From Candidatus Soleaferrea massiliensis AP7 (GTDB taxonomy: Bacteria > Bacillota > Clostridia > Oscillospirales > Ruminococcaceae), in contig NZ_CCYH01000026.1 in the NCBI RefSeq assembly GCF_000820765.1, forward strand, positions 1-41,084: 41,084 bases of DNA, read 5' to 3'. A program made the position numbers and the translations under genes. Position 1 is the first letter of the stretch. Each line of letters begins with the position of its first letter. Below are positions 1-8,292 of the stretch, piece by piece. Under the pieces are notes generated by a model. It was not told the origin of the DNA and made no database searches. It was given only the letters and a program-made list of their open reading frames with translations.

Positions 1-994
1 AATGCAACGGATGCGGATCGAATTGATTGGAACAGTCGCACCCTGCGTGGGTGCGTGGATTGAAATCAGTAAATGGATCATTTGAACCGAGTATTGCGCA
101 GTCGCACCCTGCGTGGGTGCGTGGATTGAAATGATGGATACCAAATGAATTTGGAGAATAACGAGGGTCGCACCCTGCGTGGGTGCGTGGATTGAAATCC
201 TCTCTTTGATCCTTTGTGTCCAAAGCGAGTGGGTCGCACCCTGCGTGGGTGCGTGGATTGAAATCTGCCGAACAGATTTCGGCGTAGTATTGTTTTGGTC
301 GCACCCTGCGTGGGTGCGTGGATTGAAATTAGCCAGGTCTCCAATCGTGTGAATGCCATAACGCGTCGCACCCTGCGTGGGTGCGTGGATTGAAATGCCG
401 ATCCGTATGCGGTGATTGATTTTGCGAACAGTCGCACCCTGCGTGGGTGCGTGGATTGAAATAAAGACAAGACCGTCTACAATTCCCCAACCGCCAGTCG
501 CACCCTGCGTGGGTGCGTGGATTGAAATTACTCATCCAACTCATCTTCACCAGAAATAACCAGTCGCACCCTGCGTGGGTGCGTGGATTGAAATGTCTGC
601 TGGCTTGCCTGCGGCATTATATCTGCTTTAGTCGCACCCTGCGTGGGTGCGTGGATTGAAATCGGCAAGGGTTATACTCGTCGCTGTCGTTCCGGTGTCG
701 CACCCTGCGTGGGTGCGTGGATTGAAATCTATCAATGAATATTACGTTGATCATCCGGATCAGCCGCACCCTGCGTGGGTGCGTGGATTGAAATGTCGGA
801 TAGATTTCCCCTGTCTTGACCGGTTTATCGTCGCACCCTGCATGGGTGCGTGGATTGAAATAACGTTGTGAAATGATCATATTCCCATTGCAAAAAGTCG
901 CACCCTGCGTGGGTGCGTGAATTGAAATCCTGACAATGGTCTCTTTCTTCTCCTTCCACCCCGTTGCACTCTGCGTGGGTGCATGGATGAAGAA
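1..994 (+). CRISPR. Type I-C-like CRISPR array, trailer end
   Basis: Fifteen 32-bp repeats start at 35, 101, 167, 233, 298, 365, 431, 497, 563, 631, 697, 763, 830, 897 and 963. They begin GTCGCACCCTGC and end GTGGATTGAAAT, with a short inner palindrome (GCACCC/GGGTGC). Spacers are 33-36 bp and all look different; bases 1-34 are a further spacer, so the array runs off the left edge. Repeats are identical up to 728. The repeat at 763 has one change near its start, 830 has CATGGG for CGTGGG, 897 has GTGAATTG, and 963 is strongly degenerate. Decay on the right plus the ATTGAAAT end place the leader to the left and transcription on the + strand. This repeat family belongs to subtype I-C (Cas5-Cas8c-Cas7). 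No cas gene lies in the window. Confidence 0.98.
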
Positions 995-1072
995 CCTTTT
1001 GCTGTGGAACTTTTATCAGACCACATTTGCCGTACTCATTGCATCTAAACATCACAGAAAACAGACTGCATT

Positions 1073-1125
1073 AAAAAAGACAGTCTCCTGTCGCTGTATA
1101 GCCACAATAGGAGACTGTCTTTTTT
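1073..1125. terminator. Bidirectional terminator between CRISPR array and recQ
   Basis: A 17-bp perfect inverted repeat (1073-1089 with 1109-1125) starts with A6 and ends with T6, around a 19-nt loop. It can end array transcription on the + strand and recQ transcription on the - strand, whose stop codon is 23 bp away. Bases 995-1072, between the last degenerate repeat and this hairpin, hold nothing recognisable. Confidence 0.85.
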
Positions 1126-1148
1126 CTTATGTATGATCAACCGGATGT

Positions 1149-2981
1149 TCAATTCTCTTCATCCTGTAAAAATTCCCGGATGGCAGAAAGGAAGGTATCC
1201 CCATATTTCTCTAATTTGCGCTGACCGATACCCGAAATATCCATCAATTCCTCTTCAGTTTGCGGTACGACAGCAGCCATTTCCCGCAATGTCGCATCGG
1301 TGAATACGATGTAAGCCGGAACACTCTGACGGAATGCAATGGATGCGCGTAGCTTTTTGAGCCGGTCGAAAAGCACTTTGTTTTCAGGCGGCAGCTGTGA
1401 TGCCGCTGCCTTTTTGGGCTTTGGCGCCTCTTCCTTCGGCAGCTTCATCTGGATTTTCTCTGCGTCAAACAAAGCTTTTCGAGCATTGGAACCTAGGCAT
1501 AAGACCGGATATTCACTGTCAGATGAACGGAGATAATCGTGCAGGAGCAGGAACTGGATGATTTCCCGCAGCCTCTGCTCCTTCGTCTCCTTCATGATGC
1601 CATAGGTTGACAGATGATCCAGCCCCAAGGATAAAAGCCGCTCGTTTTTGCTGCCGCGCAGGGTATCCACGATCATTTTAACGCCGTACCGTTCGCCCAT
1701 GCGCTTGACACAGGATAAAATTTTCTGTGTGTCCACCGTGATGTCGACATCCTCGAAGTTTTGATTGCAGTTGGAGCAGTTGCCGCAGAAATTCGCGCTG
1801 CGTTCTCCAAAATAACGCAGGATGTACTCACGCAGGCATTCGTTGGTGCTGCAGTAGAAGGTCATGGCCCTCAGCCGCTGCCGGTCCTTTTCCCGGACCT
1901 GTTCGGACAGCTCGTCATCCAGCTCCTCATTGTCCGAGCTGTGCTCGATCAAAAACTGATTGGTTACGACATCCTGCCCGCTGTACAGCAGGATGCAGTC
2001 GGCAGGCTCACCATCGCGTCCCGCGCGGCCGGCTTCCTGATAATAACTTTCAATGTTCTTCGGCATATTGTAATGGATGACAAACGATACATTGGATTTG
2101 TCGATGCCCATGCCGAATGCGTTGGTCGCCACCATGATGGATTTGTTGTCATACAGAAAATCATCCTGGTTCCGTTTGCGCTCCTCATCGGAAAGGCCGG
2201 CATGATAGCGGGTGGCCTTATAACCGGCATCACACAGCTTTTCGCAGACCTCCTCAACATTTTTACGGGTCAGGCAGTAGACGATCCCGCTGGTATCGGG
2301 ATGTTCCTCCAGATAGGTCAGGACACTGGTGAATTTATCGCGCGGTTTCTGCACCTCAAAATAGAGGTTCTTTCGGTCGAATCCGGTCGTCACCATGACC
2401 GGATTCTCCAATTCCAAAATCTTTACGATGTCGTCTTTTACCGCGTCGGTAGCGGTGGCTGTAAACGCACTGATTACCGGGCGTTCTTCCAGCTGATCGA
2501 TGAAGGTGCGGATTTTCAGGTAACTGGGACGAAAATCCTGTCCCCACTGCGAGATGCAGTGGGCTTCATCCACGCCGACCATGGAAATCCTGACATGATG
2601 CGTTAAGTCCAGGAAGGATTCCGTCATCAGCCGCTCCGGAGCCACATAGATGATTCGGTAACGCCCGCTTTTTGCGTATTCAAGCGCGGACCGATACTGA
2701 GCCGCCGTCAGAGAGCTGTTTAAAAACGCGGCCGGAATGCCGCTCTGGTTCAATGCGTTCACCTGGTCCTTCATCAGGGAGATCAAAGGGGAGATGATCA
2801 GCGTCACGCCGTCCATCAGCAGTGCGGGCACCTGAAAGCAGAGCGATTTTCCCGCGCCGGTCGGCATAATGCCCAATGCGTCCCTTCCGGAAAGGATGCC
2901 GTCAATCAACGTTTCCTGTCCCTCCCGGAAGGCGGTATAGCCGAAGTAATCCTTTAAAACCTGATACTTGTCGTTTCCCAT
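1149..2981 (-). CDS. recQ: ATP-dependent DNA helicase RecQ
   Basis: A 610-aa RecQ-family 3'-5' DNA helicase, acting in recombinational repair and fork processing. It shows Walker A (MPTGAGKS, residues 39-46), the DEAH box (138-141, with the RecQ-type CISQWGQDFRP that follows), and helicase C motifs ending QEAGRAGRDG. A Zn-binding cysteine cluster follows (CSTNEC then CGNCSNC), then the winged helix (RQC) and a C-terminal HRDC domain around SGIGQRKLEKYGD. The length and order are those of a full RecQ1-type bacterial enzyme. The ATG at 2981 is chosen because AAAGGAGAAG precedes it; an upstream in-frame ATG at 3020 has no such site and would overlap the SDR gene. It lies 19 bp after the SDR stop and is probably cotranscribed with it. 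Confidence 0.97.
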   Translation of the reverse strand: MGNDKYQVLKDYFGYTAFREGQETLIDGILSGRDALGIMPTGAGKSLCFQVPALLMDGVTLIISPLISLMKDQVNALNQSGIPAAFLNSSLTAAQYRSALEYAKSGRYRIIYVAPERLMTESFLDLTHHVRISMVGVDEAHCISQWGQDFRPSYLKIRTFIDQLEERPVISAFTATATDAVKDDIVKILELENPVMVTTGFDRKNLYFEVQKPRDKFTSVLTYLEEHPDTSGIVYCLTRKNVEEVCEKLCDAGYKATRYHAGLSDEERKRNQDDFLYDNKSIMVATNAFGMGIDKSNVSFVIHYNMPKNIESYYQEAGRAGRDGEPADCILLYSGQDVVTNQFLIEHSSDNEELDDELSEQVREKDRQRLRAMTFYCSTNECLREYILRYFGERSANFCGNCSNCNQNFEDVDITVDTQKILSCVKRMGERYGVKMIVDTLRGSKNERLLSLGLDHLSTYGIMKETKEQRLREIIQFLLLHDYLRSSDSEYPVLCLGSNARKALFDAEKIQMKLPKEEAPKPKKAAASQLPPENKVLFDRLKKLRASIAFRQSVPAYIVFTDATLREMAAVVPQTEEELMDISGIGQRKLEKYGDTFLSAIREFLQDEEN

Positions 2982-3000
2982 ATTCGCTTCTCCTTTCCGG

Positions 3001-3738
3001 TCAGATGACAATGCCTCCATTCGGGCTCAGTACCTGCCCGGTGATGAAGCCGGCGGCATCCGAACAGAGATAGACGATCAACTGGGCAATGTCCTGCGGC
3101 TTGCCCAGCATTCCAAGCGGGGTTTCCTCCTTCAGCGCTTCCAGCGCAGCGGCGTCCAGTATGCCGTTCATCTGGGTATCCACCACGCCGGGCGCCACAC
3201 AGTTGACCCGGATGCCCGAAGGCCCAAGCTCCTTGGCCAGCGCTTTGGATAAGCCGATGACGGCGGCTTTTGCGGCGGAATAATGCGCTTCACAGGATGC
3301 GCCGCAGATTCCCCAGATGGAGGAAAGGTTTACGATATATCCATTCTTTTGATGGATCATATGCGGCAGCGCGGCCTGGACACAATGATAGACGCCTTTG
3401 ACATTGACCTCGAACATCCGGTCCCAATCCGCTTCGCTGATGTCCTGAAACAGCTTCTGCTGTGCGATGCCGGCATTGTTGACCAGAATATCGACCGGGC
3501 CAAGCTGTTCGGCAATCCGCGTGAACATGCCTTCTACAGCTTTCCGGTCGGCCACATCCGCGCAGAATGCGGCCGCGTCGGCTCCCTGTGCGCGCAGCTC
3601 ATCCGCTAAGGACTGCGCCCGGTCCATCGAAGCGCTGCAGTTGATGGCGACCCGCAGCCCTTTTGACGCGAACAGGCGTGCCGCGGCGGCTCCAATGCCG
3701 CGCGAAGCGCCGGTGATCAGTACCGTTTCCCGTTTCAT
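3001..3738 (-). CDS. SDR-family NAD(P)-dependent oxidoreductase (FabG-like)
   Basis: A 245-aa classical short-chain dehydrogenase/reductase. The Rossmann signature TGASRGIG is at 9-16, NNAG at 87-90, catalytic Ser at 139/140 (NLSS) and the YxxxK pair at Tyr153/Lys157. The C-terminus, ITGQVLSPNGG, is the usual SDR ending. FabG (3-oxoacyl-ACP reductase) is the nearest well-known relative, but no fatty-acid synthesis genes are nearby, so the substrate is open. The ATG at 3738 follows GGCGGGAG; a longer in-frame extension upstream lacks a ribosome site and reaches into the terminator. It is the first gene of a likely two-gene transcript with recQ, from a promoter at 3772-3800. Confidence 0.9.
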   Translation of the reverse strand: MKRETVLITGASRGIGAAAARLFASKGLRVAINCSASMDRAQSLADELRAQGADAAAFCADVADRKAVEGMFTRIAEQLGPVDILVNNAGIAQQKLFQDISEADWDRMFEVNVKGVYHCVQAALPHMIHQKNGYIVNLSSIWGICGASCEAHYSAAKAAVIGLSKALAKELGPSGIRVNCVAPGVVDTQMNGILDAAALEALKEETPLGMLGKPQDIAQLIVYLCSDAAGFITGQVLSPNGGIVI

Positions 3739-3771
3739 GATTCTCCCGCCTTTATAAAATAGAATAGTACC

Positions 3772-3800
3772 ATTATACCTGATTTTGTCGAAAAACGCAA
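3772..3800 (-). promoter_or_regulatory. Sigma-A-type promoter for SDR-recQ
   Basis: On the minus strand TTGCGT (3795-3800) and TATAAT (3772-3777) are separated by 17 bp, placing the start site about 30 bp upstream of the SDR ATG. Confidence 0.65.
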
Positions 3801-3847
3801 AGCCATCCATACAGATACGTTTCGAAGAGCTGTGGACGCGGATGAAA

Positions 3848-3885
3848 AACAGCGGGCATGCTTTCCATAGAGCACGCCCGCTGTT
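3848..3885 (-). terminator. Terminator of the DUF4358 lipoprotein gene
   Basis: A 15-bp stem (3848-3862 with 3871-3885, one G-T pair) has an 8-nt loop. Read on the minus strand it is followed by T5. It sits 35 bp beyond the stop of the lipoprotein gene and before the SDR promoter. Confidence 0.8.
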
Positions 3886-3920
3886 ATGTTTCATATTGTC
3901 AGATGGTTTGTGCCGAAGCA

Positions 3921-4421
3921 TTAGGAAAAATAGCTGTCAACAATTTCTTTGGCTTTGTTCATATCCTGATCGATCTGTTCCGCTTCCCCAACGATAACCA
4001 GAAATACATAGTTGCCCTTGGTGATGACAAGCCCTTTCTGCGCTTTCTCGTATTGATCCGGCAGATACTGTTCAAAGCTCTGGATCACATCCTCTTTGCG
4101 CTTTTCGAGCGCGGCTTTCACATCCTCAGCCTTGCCGTCCTTTGCCTTGATCGCAATGACATTGTCCGATGAGTTCATCACCATGGCGAATTTGCCATAG
4201 AATTCCTCGACATCCTCTTTTTTGACGCCGAACAAATCCTGCAGGGTCTGTTCATCCAGCTCGCTTGGCATCTGAATGCCGATCTCCGTATCGATCTTGT
4301 CCACGATTTCCTGCAGGGTCGCGCTGTCCTTCAGACCGCCGGAACCCGATGCGTTTCCTGCGGAACATCCAGTCAGCAGCATAAACAGCATCAAAGCGAG
4401 CGCGGTACATTTTTTAAACAT
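3921..4421 (-). CDS. DUF4358 domain lipoprotein
   Basis: A 166-aa probable lipoprotein. The N-terminus MFKKCTALALMLFMLLTGC is a lipid signal peptide with lipobox LTGC, followed by a Gly/Ser linker. The rest resembles DUF4358, a Clostridia/Bacilli family: an acidic MPSELDEQ segment, EEFYGKFAMV, then a segment rich in Lys and Glu ending in a helix. The family has no established biochemical role; its members are surface-anchored. The ATG at 4421 is preferred because AAAAGGATGG precedes it at good spacing; in-frame ATGs at 4439 and 4430 lie inside or just before that site. It is a single-gene unit with its own terminator. Confidence 0.75.
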   Translation of the reverse strand: MFKKCTALALMLFMLLTGCSAGNASGSGGLKDSATLQEIVDKIDTEIGIQMPSELDEQTLQDLFGVKKEDVEEFYGKFAMVMNSSDNVIAIKAKDGKAEDVKAALEKRKEDVIQSFEQYLPDQYEKAQKGLVITKGNYVFLVIVGEAEQIDQDMNKAKEIVDSYFS

Positions 4422-4505
4422 AACATCCATCCTTTTCATTTTGATTTAACCTTAGTATGCTTCCCACATTTGCCTTCATGCAGTATCGAGGCTGAGGCAG
4501 CAAAT

Positions 4506-4548
4506 AAAAAGAGTATAACTTCCGTCGTTCGGAGGTTATACTCTTTTT
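4506..4548. terminator. Bidirectional terminator-like hairpin
   Basis: A 19-bp stem (4506-4524 with 4530-4548, one wobble pair) starts in A5, ends in T5 and has a 5-nt loop. It lies 85 bp upstream of the lipoprotein start, and no gene on the right feeds into it, so it may end a transcript from the otherwise empty stretch that follows. Confidence 0.7.
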
Positions 4549-5133
4549 AAAAGATTGTGGTGCAATCATATAAAGGGCCATCCACATTGTTCATGGATCA
4601 CACTCTTTATGTTTAGTAGTATACATGATCGGCCCTGCATTTGCAAAACAAAATCTGGTAAAAACATAAATAATTCGCACATTATTTGAGATAATGTTAT
4701 TTAAAATAACCGCGGCATAGAAAATATGAGAAAAGCCCATTTCAGGCCCATTTGACGCACCTCCGCACGGTGGTGTTGCTTTGGCTTTCAATATGAAATT
4801 GTTGGAAGCCGTCCGGCGGACAGGTCTTCAGCTGACAGGCATTGTTTTTACCTTGAAACGTCTGCAAAAGAAAAACAATACACTCCCATTCATTCGGTAT
4901 GCCTTGATCCGGAACAGAAAAAAGCCGTATGCCTGTGCGGCAGAGCTGAAAAAAGGTTTTTCCATTCATGCTCGGCGGAAAGGATGCAATGGCACCGTTA
5001 TCGCGTTGAAGGATACTGTCTTTTCAGGCGGTTTCCTTTCTCACCAAAGCTGGCAGCGTGGTGTTCCCGTTACGGCCAAGGCCGATTGAACACGCGGCTT
5101 TCAATGTCCGACCAATATGCCCGTTAAACGATG
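4549..5133. other. 585-bp stretch without a supported gene
   Basis: Short open frames exist on both strands (for example 4781-5089 on +, 102 codons). None has a convincing ribosome site or recognisable protein features. The left part (4600-4730) is AT-rich. It could hold a decayed gene or an unrecognised RNA. Confidence 0.4.
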
Positions 5134-5168
5134 AACGGCTGAAATCCGTTTTCCGAATTTCAGCCGTT
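5134..5168. terminator. Hairpin downstream of the phosphofructokinase gene
   Basis: A 12-bp perfect stem (5134-5145 with 5157-5168) lies just past the pfk stop. The T tract is weak on the minus strand (T2) and T4 on the plus strand, so it is a moderate terminator candidate. Confidence 0.5.
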
Positions 5169-5174
5169 TTGATG

Positions 5175-6422
5175 TTACTTTGAAACGATATCGGTTTTAT
5201 CGAACCGGAAGTGGCAGGGGAGACCGTTTACCGTGGGATGGTCCAGTTCGCCTTCAATCAGCGGTTCCATATAGTCGTACAGCTCATCCGTGATGCCGTT
5301 GCCCGCTTCGTTGATCCAGGCATCCGGAACGTTGCGTTCGAGATTGGCGACATCCTGGATATCGCAGTGTCCGATTTCAATGGCATATGGATCGTTCGAG
5401 GTGCGCCGTATGATCATGATCTGGCCGGAATGGCCTTCCAGCGCGCACCTTACGCCCGCACGTCCAACCATGGCCGATTCCTCGATATCCGTTTTGGAGA
5501 GCAGATGTCCCGCGCAGCGCTGCGGCAGATTCAGCTCGATCGAACGAACCTTACAGCCGAACTCACGCATGACCAGCTTTTCCAGATATTTTCCGGAGCC
5601 TGCCAGGTATTTGTGGCCGAACGCATCGGTCATGCCGCTCTGTTCGTCCATGGCGACATAAAGGCCGTTTTCAAACCGGATGCCTTCGGATACCGCGATG
5701 ATAATCGCCTTGTGGTCCTTCTGCAGCTCGGTGACATCCGCGACAAACTGGTCGGGGTCAAACGGGGCCTCCGGCAGATAAACCAGATGCGGGGCGTCGC
5801 AGCCCAGCAGATGCGGCATGGCGGCGGCGGCGGTCAGCCAGCCGGCGTCCCGTCCCATGATTTCCACGATGGTGACCGCCGGCATGTGATAGACCTCGCA
5901 GTCGCTGATGATCTCGGTCATGGTGGTGGCGATATATTTCGCCGCGCTGCCGTAACCGGGCGTGTGGTCGGTTTCGGGGAGGTCGTTGTCAATGGTTTTG
6001 GGAAGCCCAATGACCTTGATATCCTCTCCGACCTCTTTAAAATATGCGTTCAATTTATAGGCTGTATCCATCGAGTCGTTTCCGCCGATATAAAAGAAAT
6101 AACCGATTTCATATTCGCGGAAAATATGGAGCATCTCTTCAAAGATCTGGCGGTCGTCGCCGATTTCCGGCAGACGGAACCGGCAGGAGCCCAGCGCCAT
6201 CGACGGCGTGATCTTGAGCAGTTCCAGATCCGCCGGATCTGAAAGCTGTTCCCGCAGGTCGATGATTCTGCGCTGCAGGAATCCTTCAATGCCGTTTAAG
6301 GCACCATAAAGACGTCCGATTTCTTCGTGCTGCATGGCTTCCATAATGACGCCGGCCAGCGTCGCGTTGATCGCTGCGGTGGGTCCTCCGGACTGTGCAA
6401 CCAGTAAGTTTTTAAACGACAT
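5175..6422 (-). CDS. pfp: Pyrophosphate-type 6-phosphofructokinase
   Basis: A 415-aa phosphofructokinase that interconverts fructose 6-phosphate and fructose 1,6-bisphosphate. Visible motifs are SGGPTAAINATLAG near the N-terminus, GGNDSMDTA (113-121), PKTIDNDLPETDHTPGYGSA (141-160) and EIMGRDAGWL. Two positions known to set the phosphoryl donor point to PPi: Asp in GGND where ATP enzymes have Gly (GGDG), and Lys in PKTIDND where ATP enzymes have Gly (PGTIDND). The reaction would then be reversible and ATP-sparing, which is common in anaerobic Clostridia. The ATG at 6422 follows TTGGAG; an ATG 15 bp upstream overlaps that site. It is monocistronic behind a promoter at 6456-6484. A class III FBPase gene lies at 23896. 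Confidence 0.92.
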   Translation of the reverse strand: MSFKNLLVAQSGGPTAAINATLAGVIMEAMQHEEIGRLYGALNGIEGFLQRRIIDLREQLSDPADLELLKITPSMALGSCRFRLPEIGDDRQIFEEMLHIFREYEIGYFFYIGGNDSMDTAYKLNAYFKEVGEDIKVIGLPKTIDNDLPETDHTPGYGSAAKYIATTMTEIISDCEVYHMPAVTIVEIMGRDAGWLTAAAAMPHLLGCDAPHLVYLPEAPFDPDQFVADVTELQKDHKAIIIAVSEGIRFENGLYVAMDEQSGMTDAFGHKYLAGSGKYLEKLVMREFGCKVRSIELNLPQRCAGHLLSKTDIEESAMVGRAGVRCALEGHSGQIMIIRRTSNDPYAIEIGHCDIQDVANLERNVPDAWINEAGNGITDELYDYMEPLIEGELDHPTVNGLPCHFRFDKTDIVSK

Positions 6423-6455
6423 CAATATACACTCCAAGTAATCAGATTTTTATTC

Positions 6456-6484
6456 ATTATAACACAATCGGATTCGGTTGACAA
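6456..6484 (-). promoter_or_regulatory. Sigma-A-type promoter for pfp
   Basis: The minus strand carries TTGTCA (6479-6484), a 17-bp spacer and TATAAT (6456-6461), about 35 bp upstream of the start codon. Confidence 0.7.
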
Positions 6485-6994
6485 CCGTCGAATCAGAAGG
6501 TTTTTACAAAAACCGTCCCCATATGACAGCAATCGGTATGATGAAATCCCATATGAGGGAATGGAAGCCGAACCGCGGGACGGCTGGAGACCATGGTCCA
6601 TGACAAGCTGCCCTCTAATAAATATAAAAATGAAAACCTCGGCTGTTCGGGTTCAACATACAGAAGCTTATTCTCATATAGGCAAAGGCGTGCGGGTAAA
6701 GCAGGGCATATCCGATATAGATGGCCGGGGTGTATCGCGGAAGTATATTCTCATCGAAACGACAACAAGGGAATATGGATCAGACAAGCTTATGGATATG
6801 GACAGCCGTGGACACCGGATACGGGTTTTCTCCCGCTGATTTACGGCAGACTGTTTCATCCGGCAATGATAGATGAAACATGACCGGCATCAAAGCCGGA
6901 TGCAGTGCTGCCGGTCGTTCATCTTCTTCAAAACAAGGCGGATATGCCGCGGCGTTCATCATGATCAATCCAGATGGTTCCAGCAGCCCGCAGG
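6485..6994. other. 510-bp stretch without a supported gene
   Basis: Overlapping open frames on + (6561-6839, 6593-6883) and - (6674-6859, 6780-7109) have no ribosome sites or known motifs. A small hairpin (GACCGGCA 6882-6889 with TGCCGGTC 6909-6916) is the only structure seen. I recognise no gene or RNA. Confidence 0.4.
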
Positions 6995-7023
6995 TTGAAA
7001 AGCGGGGCGGAATGGTATATAAT
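6995..7023 (+). promoter_or_regulatory. Sigma-A-type promoter for yaaA-bcp-DUF5131
   Basis: TTGAAA (6995-7000), a 17-bp spacer and TATAAT (7018-7023) lie 43 bp before the yaaA start codon. The next three genes are tightly packed, so this probably drives all three. Confidence 0.75.
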
Positions 7024-7065
7024 GAGTTAAAACCGTTATCCTGAAACCGATGGAGGAATCCGCCG

Positions 7066-7834
7066 ATGAAGTTGATCCTGTCACCCGCCAAAAACATGAA
7101 GCGCGGCATCCTGGAAAGCTGCCGGACAACCGTGCCGCTGTTCCCGCAGCAGACACAGCGGCTTGCGCAGCTGCTGAAGGGCTATACGGCATGGCAGCTG
7201 GAAAGCCTGATGCGCGTCAATCCCGGCATCGCGCTGCAGGCGTTTGAGGATTTCCAGCGTTATGACAACGCCTTTTCCGGACAGCCTGCCATTCTGAGCT
7301 ATCATGGGCTTGCGTATCAGTATCTGCAGGCGGAAAGCTTCACCCGGCAGGAGCTGGAACGCTCAGATGCGTATATCCGGCTGCTCAGTGCCTTTTACGG
7401 GATGCTGCGGCCGCTGGACGGCATTCAGCCGTACCGGCTTGAAATGCAGTGCCGGCTCAGGGTGGATGGGAAGAGCCTGTACCGCTTTTGGGGAGACCGG
7501 ATTTACCGCGAACTGTTCCGGGAGAAGGAAGCGGTGGTCAATCTCGCGTCGGAAGAGTACGCGAAGATGGTCACGCCTTACCTTTCTCCCGATGACCGGT
7601 TCATCACCTGCCGGTTTGTGACGCGGAAGGGGGACGAAGCTCCGAACGCTCCCGACCATGGCAAAGATGGCGCGGGGACGCATGGCGCGCTATGCCGTTC
7701 AACATGCGCTGGAAAGGCCCGAGCAGCTGCAGGCGTTCGATTGGGAAGGATATCGGTACATAGAGGAATTGTCATCCCGCGACAACTACGTATTCCTGCG
7801 GGATGAGCAGACAGGAGGAGAAGAGCTGTGCTGA
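7066..7834 (+). pseudogene. yaaA: Peroxide-stress protein YaaA (UPF0246), frameshifted
   Basis: The N-terminal part (MKLILSPAKNM, then SAFYGMLRPLDGIQPYRLEM and RFWGDRI) is the YaaA/UPF0246 family, whose E. coli member limits free iron during peroxide stress and binds DNA. After VTRKG the frame loses family resemblance and stops at 7806. The conserved C-terminus (TMAKMARGRMARY, then FDWEGYRYIEELSSRDNYVFLRDE) continues in another frame to a stop at 7834. The total of 769 bp is one base more than a multiple of three. Removing one G from the G5 run at 7629-7633 restores a 255-aa protein of usual length. It is either a real +1 mutation, slippage or a sequencing error. The ATG follows TGGAGGAAT. 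The restored end overlaps the bcp start by 7 bp. Confidence 0.88.
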
Positions 7835-8292
7835 AAGAGGGAGCAAAGGCGCCGGATTTTGCGCTGCCGGACCAAAACGGCGCCATACACCGGCTGTCCG
7901 ATTATTCGGGCCGCAGGGTCGTGCTGTATTTCTATCCAAAGGACAATACGCCCGGATGTTCGAAACAGGCCTGCGCGTTCCGGGATGTGTTCGAACAGAT
8001 GAAGCAGACCGGTGCGGTGCTCATCGGCATAAGCAGGGATGGTCAGCGTTCCCATCAGCGGTTTGCCGAAAAGTACGCCCTGCCGTTCCTGCTGCTGTCG
8101 GATGAGCAACTGGAGGCCATTCAGGCATACGATGTCTGGCAGGAAAAAAAGCTGTACGGCAAGGTTTTTATGGGTGTTGTGAGAAGCACTTTCATCATCG
8201 ATGAAGCCGGTACAATCATCAAGGTTTATGAGAAGGCAAAGCCGGACAGCAATGCGGCTGAAGTGCTGGCCTATCTGCAGGAGGGGCAGTGA
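7828..8292 (+). CDS. bcp: Thioredoxin-dependent peroxiredoxin, Bcp/PrxQ type
   Basis: A 154-aa peroxiredoxin of the AhpC/TSA superfamily that reduces hydrogen peroxide and organic peroxides using thioredoxin. The active-site segment YPKDNTPGCSKQACAFRD places the peroxidatic Cys at 44 and a second Cys at 49, the atypical 2-Cys arrangement of E. coli BCP. The full length matches the family. The start is GTG at 7828 with AGGAGG at 7813-7818. It overlaps the restored end of yaaA, suggesting translational coupling; pairing with YaaA fits a peroxide-defence unit. Its stop overlaps the next start (TGATG). Confidence 0.93.
   Translation: MLKEGAKAPDFALPDQNGAIHRLSDYSGRRVVLYFYPKDNTPGCSKQACAFRDVFEQMKQTGAVLIGISRDGQRSHQRFAEKYALPFLLLSDEQLEAIQAYDVWQEKKLYGKVFMGVVRSTFIIDEAGTIIKVYEKAKPDSNAAEVLAYLQEGQ

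Noticed and set aside
78..1055. Several repetitive open frames across the first kilobase
   Set aside because: They are translations of CRISPR repeats (recurrent THPRRVR, NPRTHAGCD, HPAWVRGLK), not proteins.
4742..5089. Open frames on both strands between the lipoprotein and pfk genes
   Set aside because: No ribosome sites, no recognisable motifs and composition like translated non-coding DNA.
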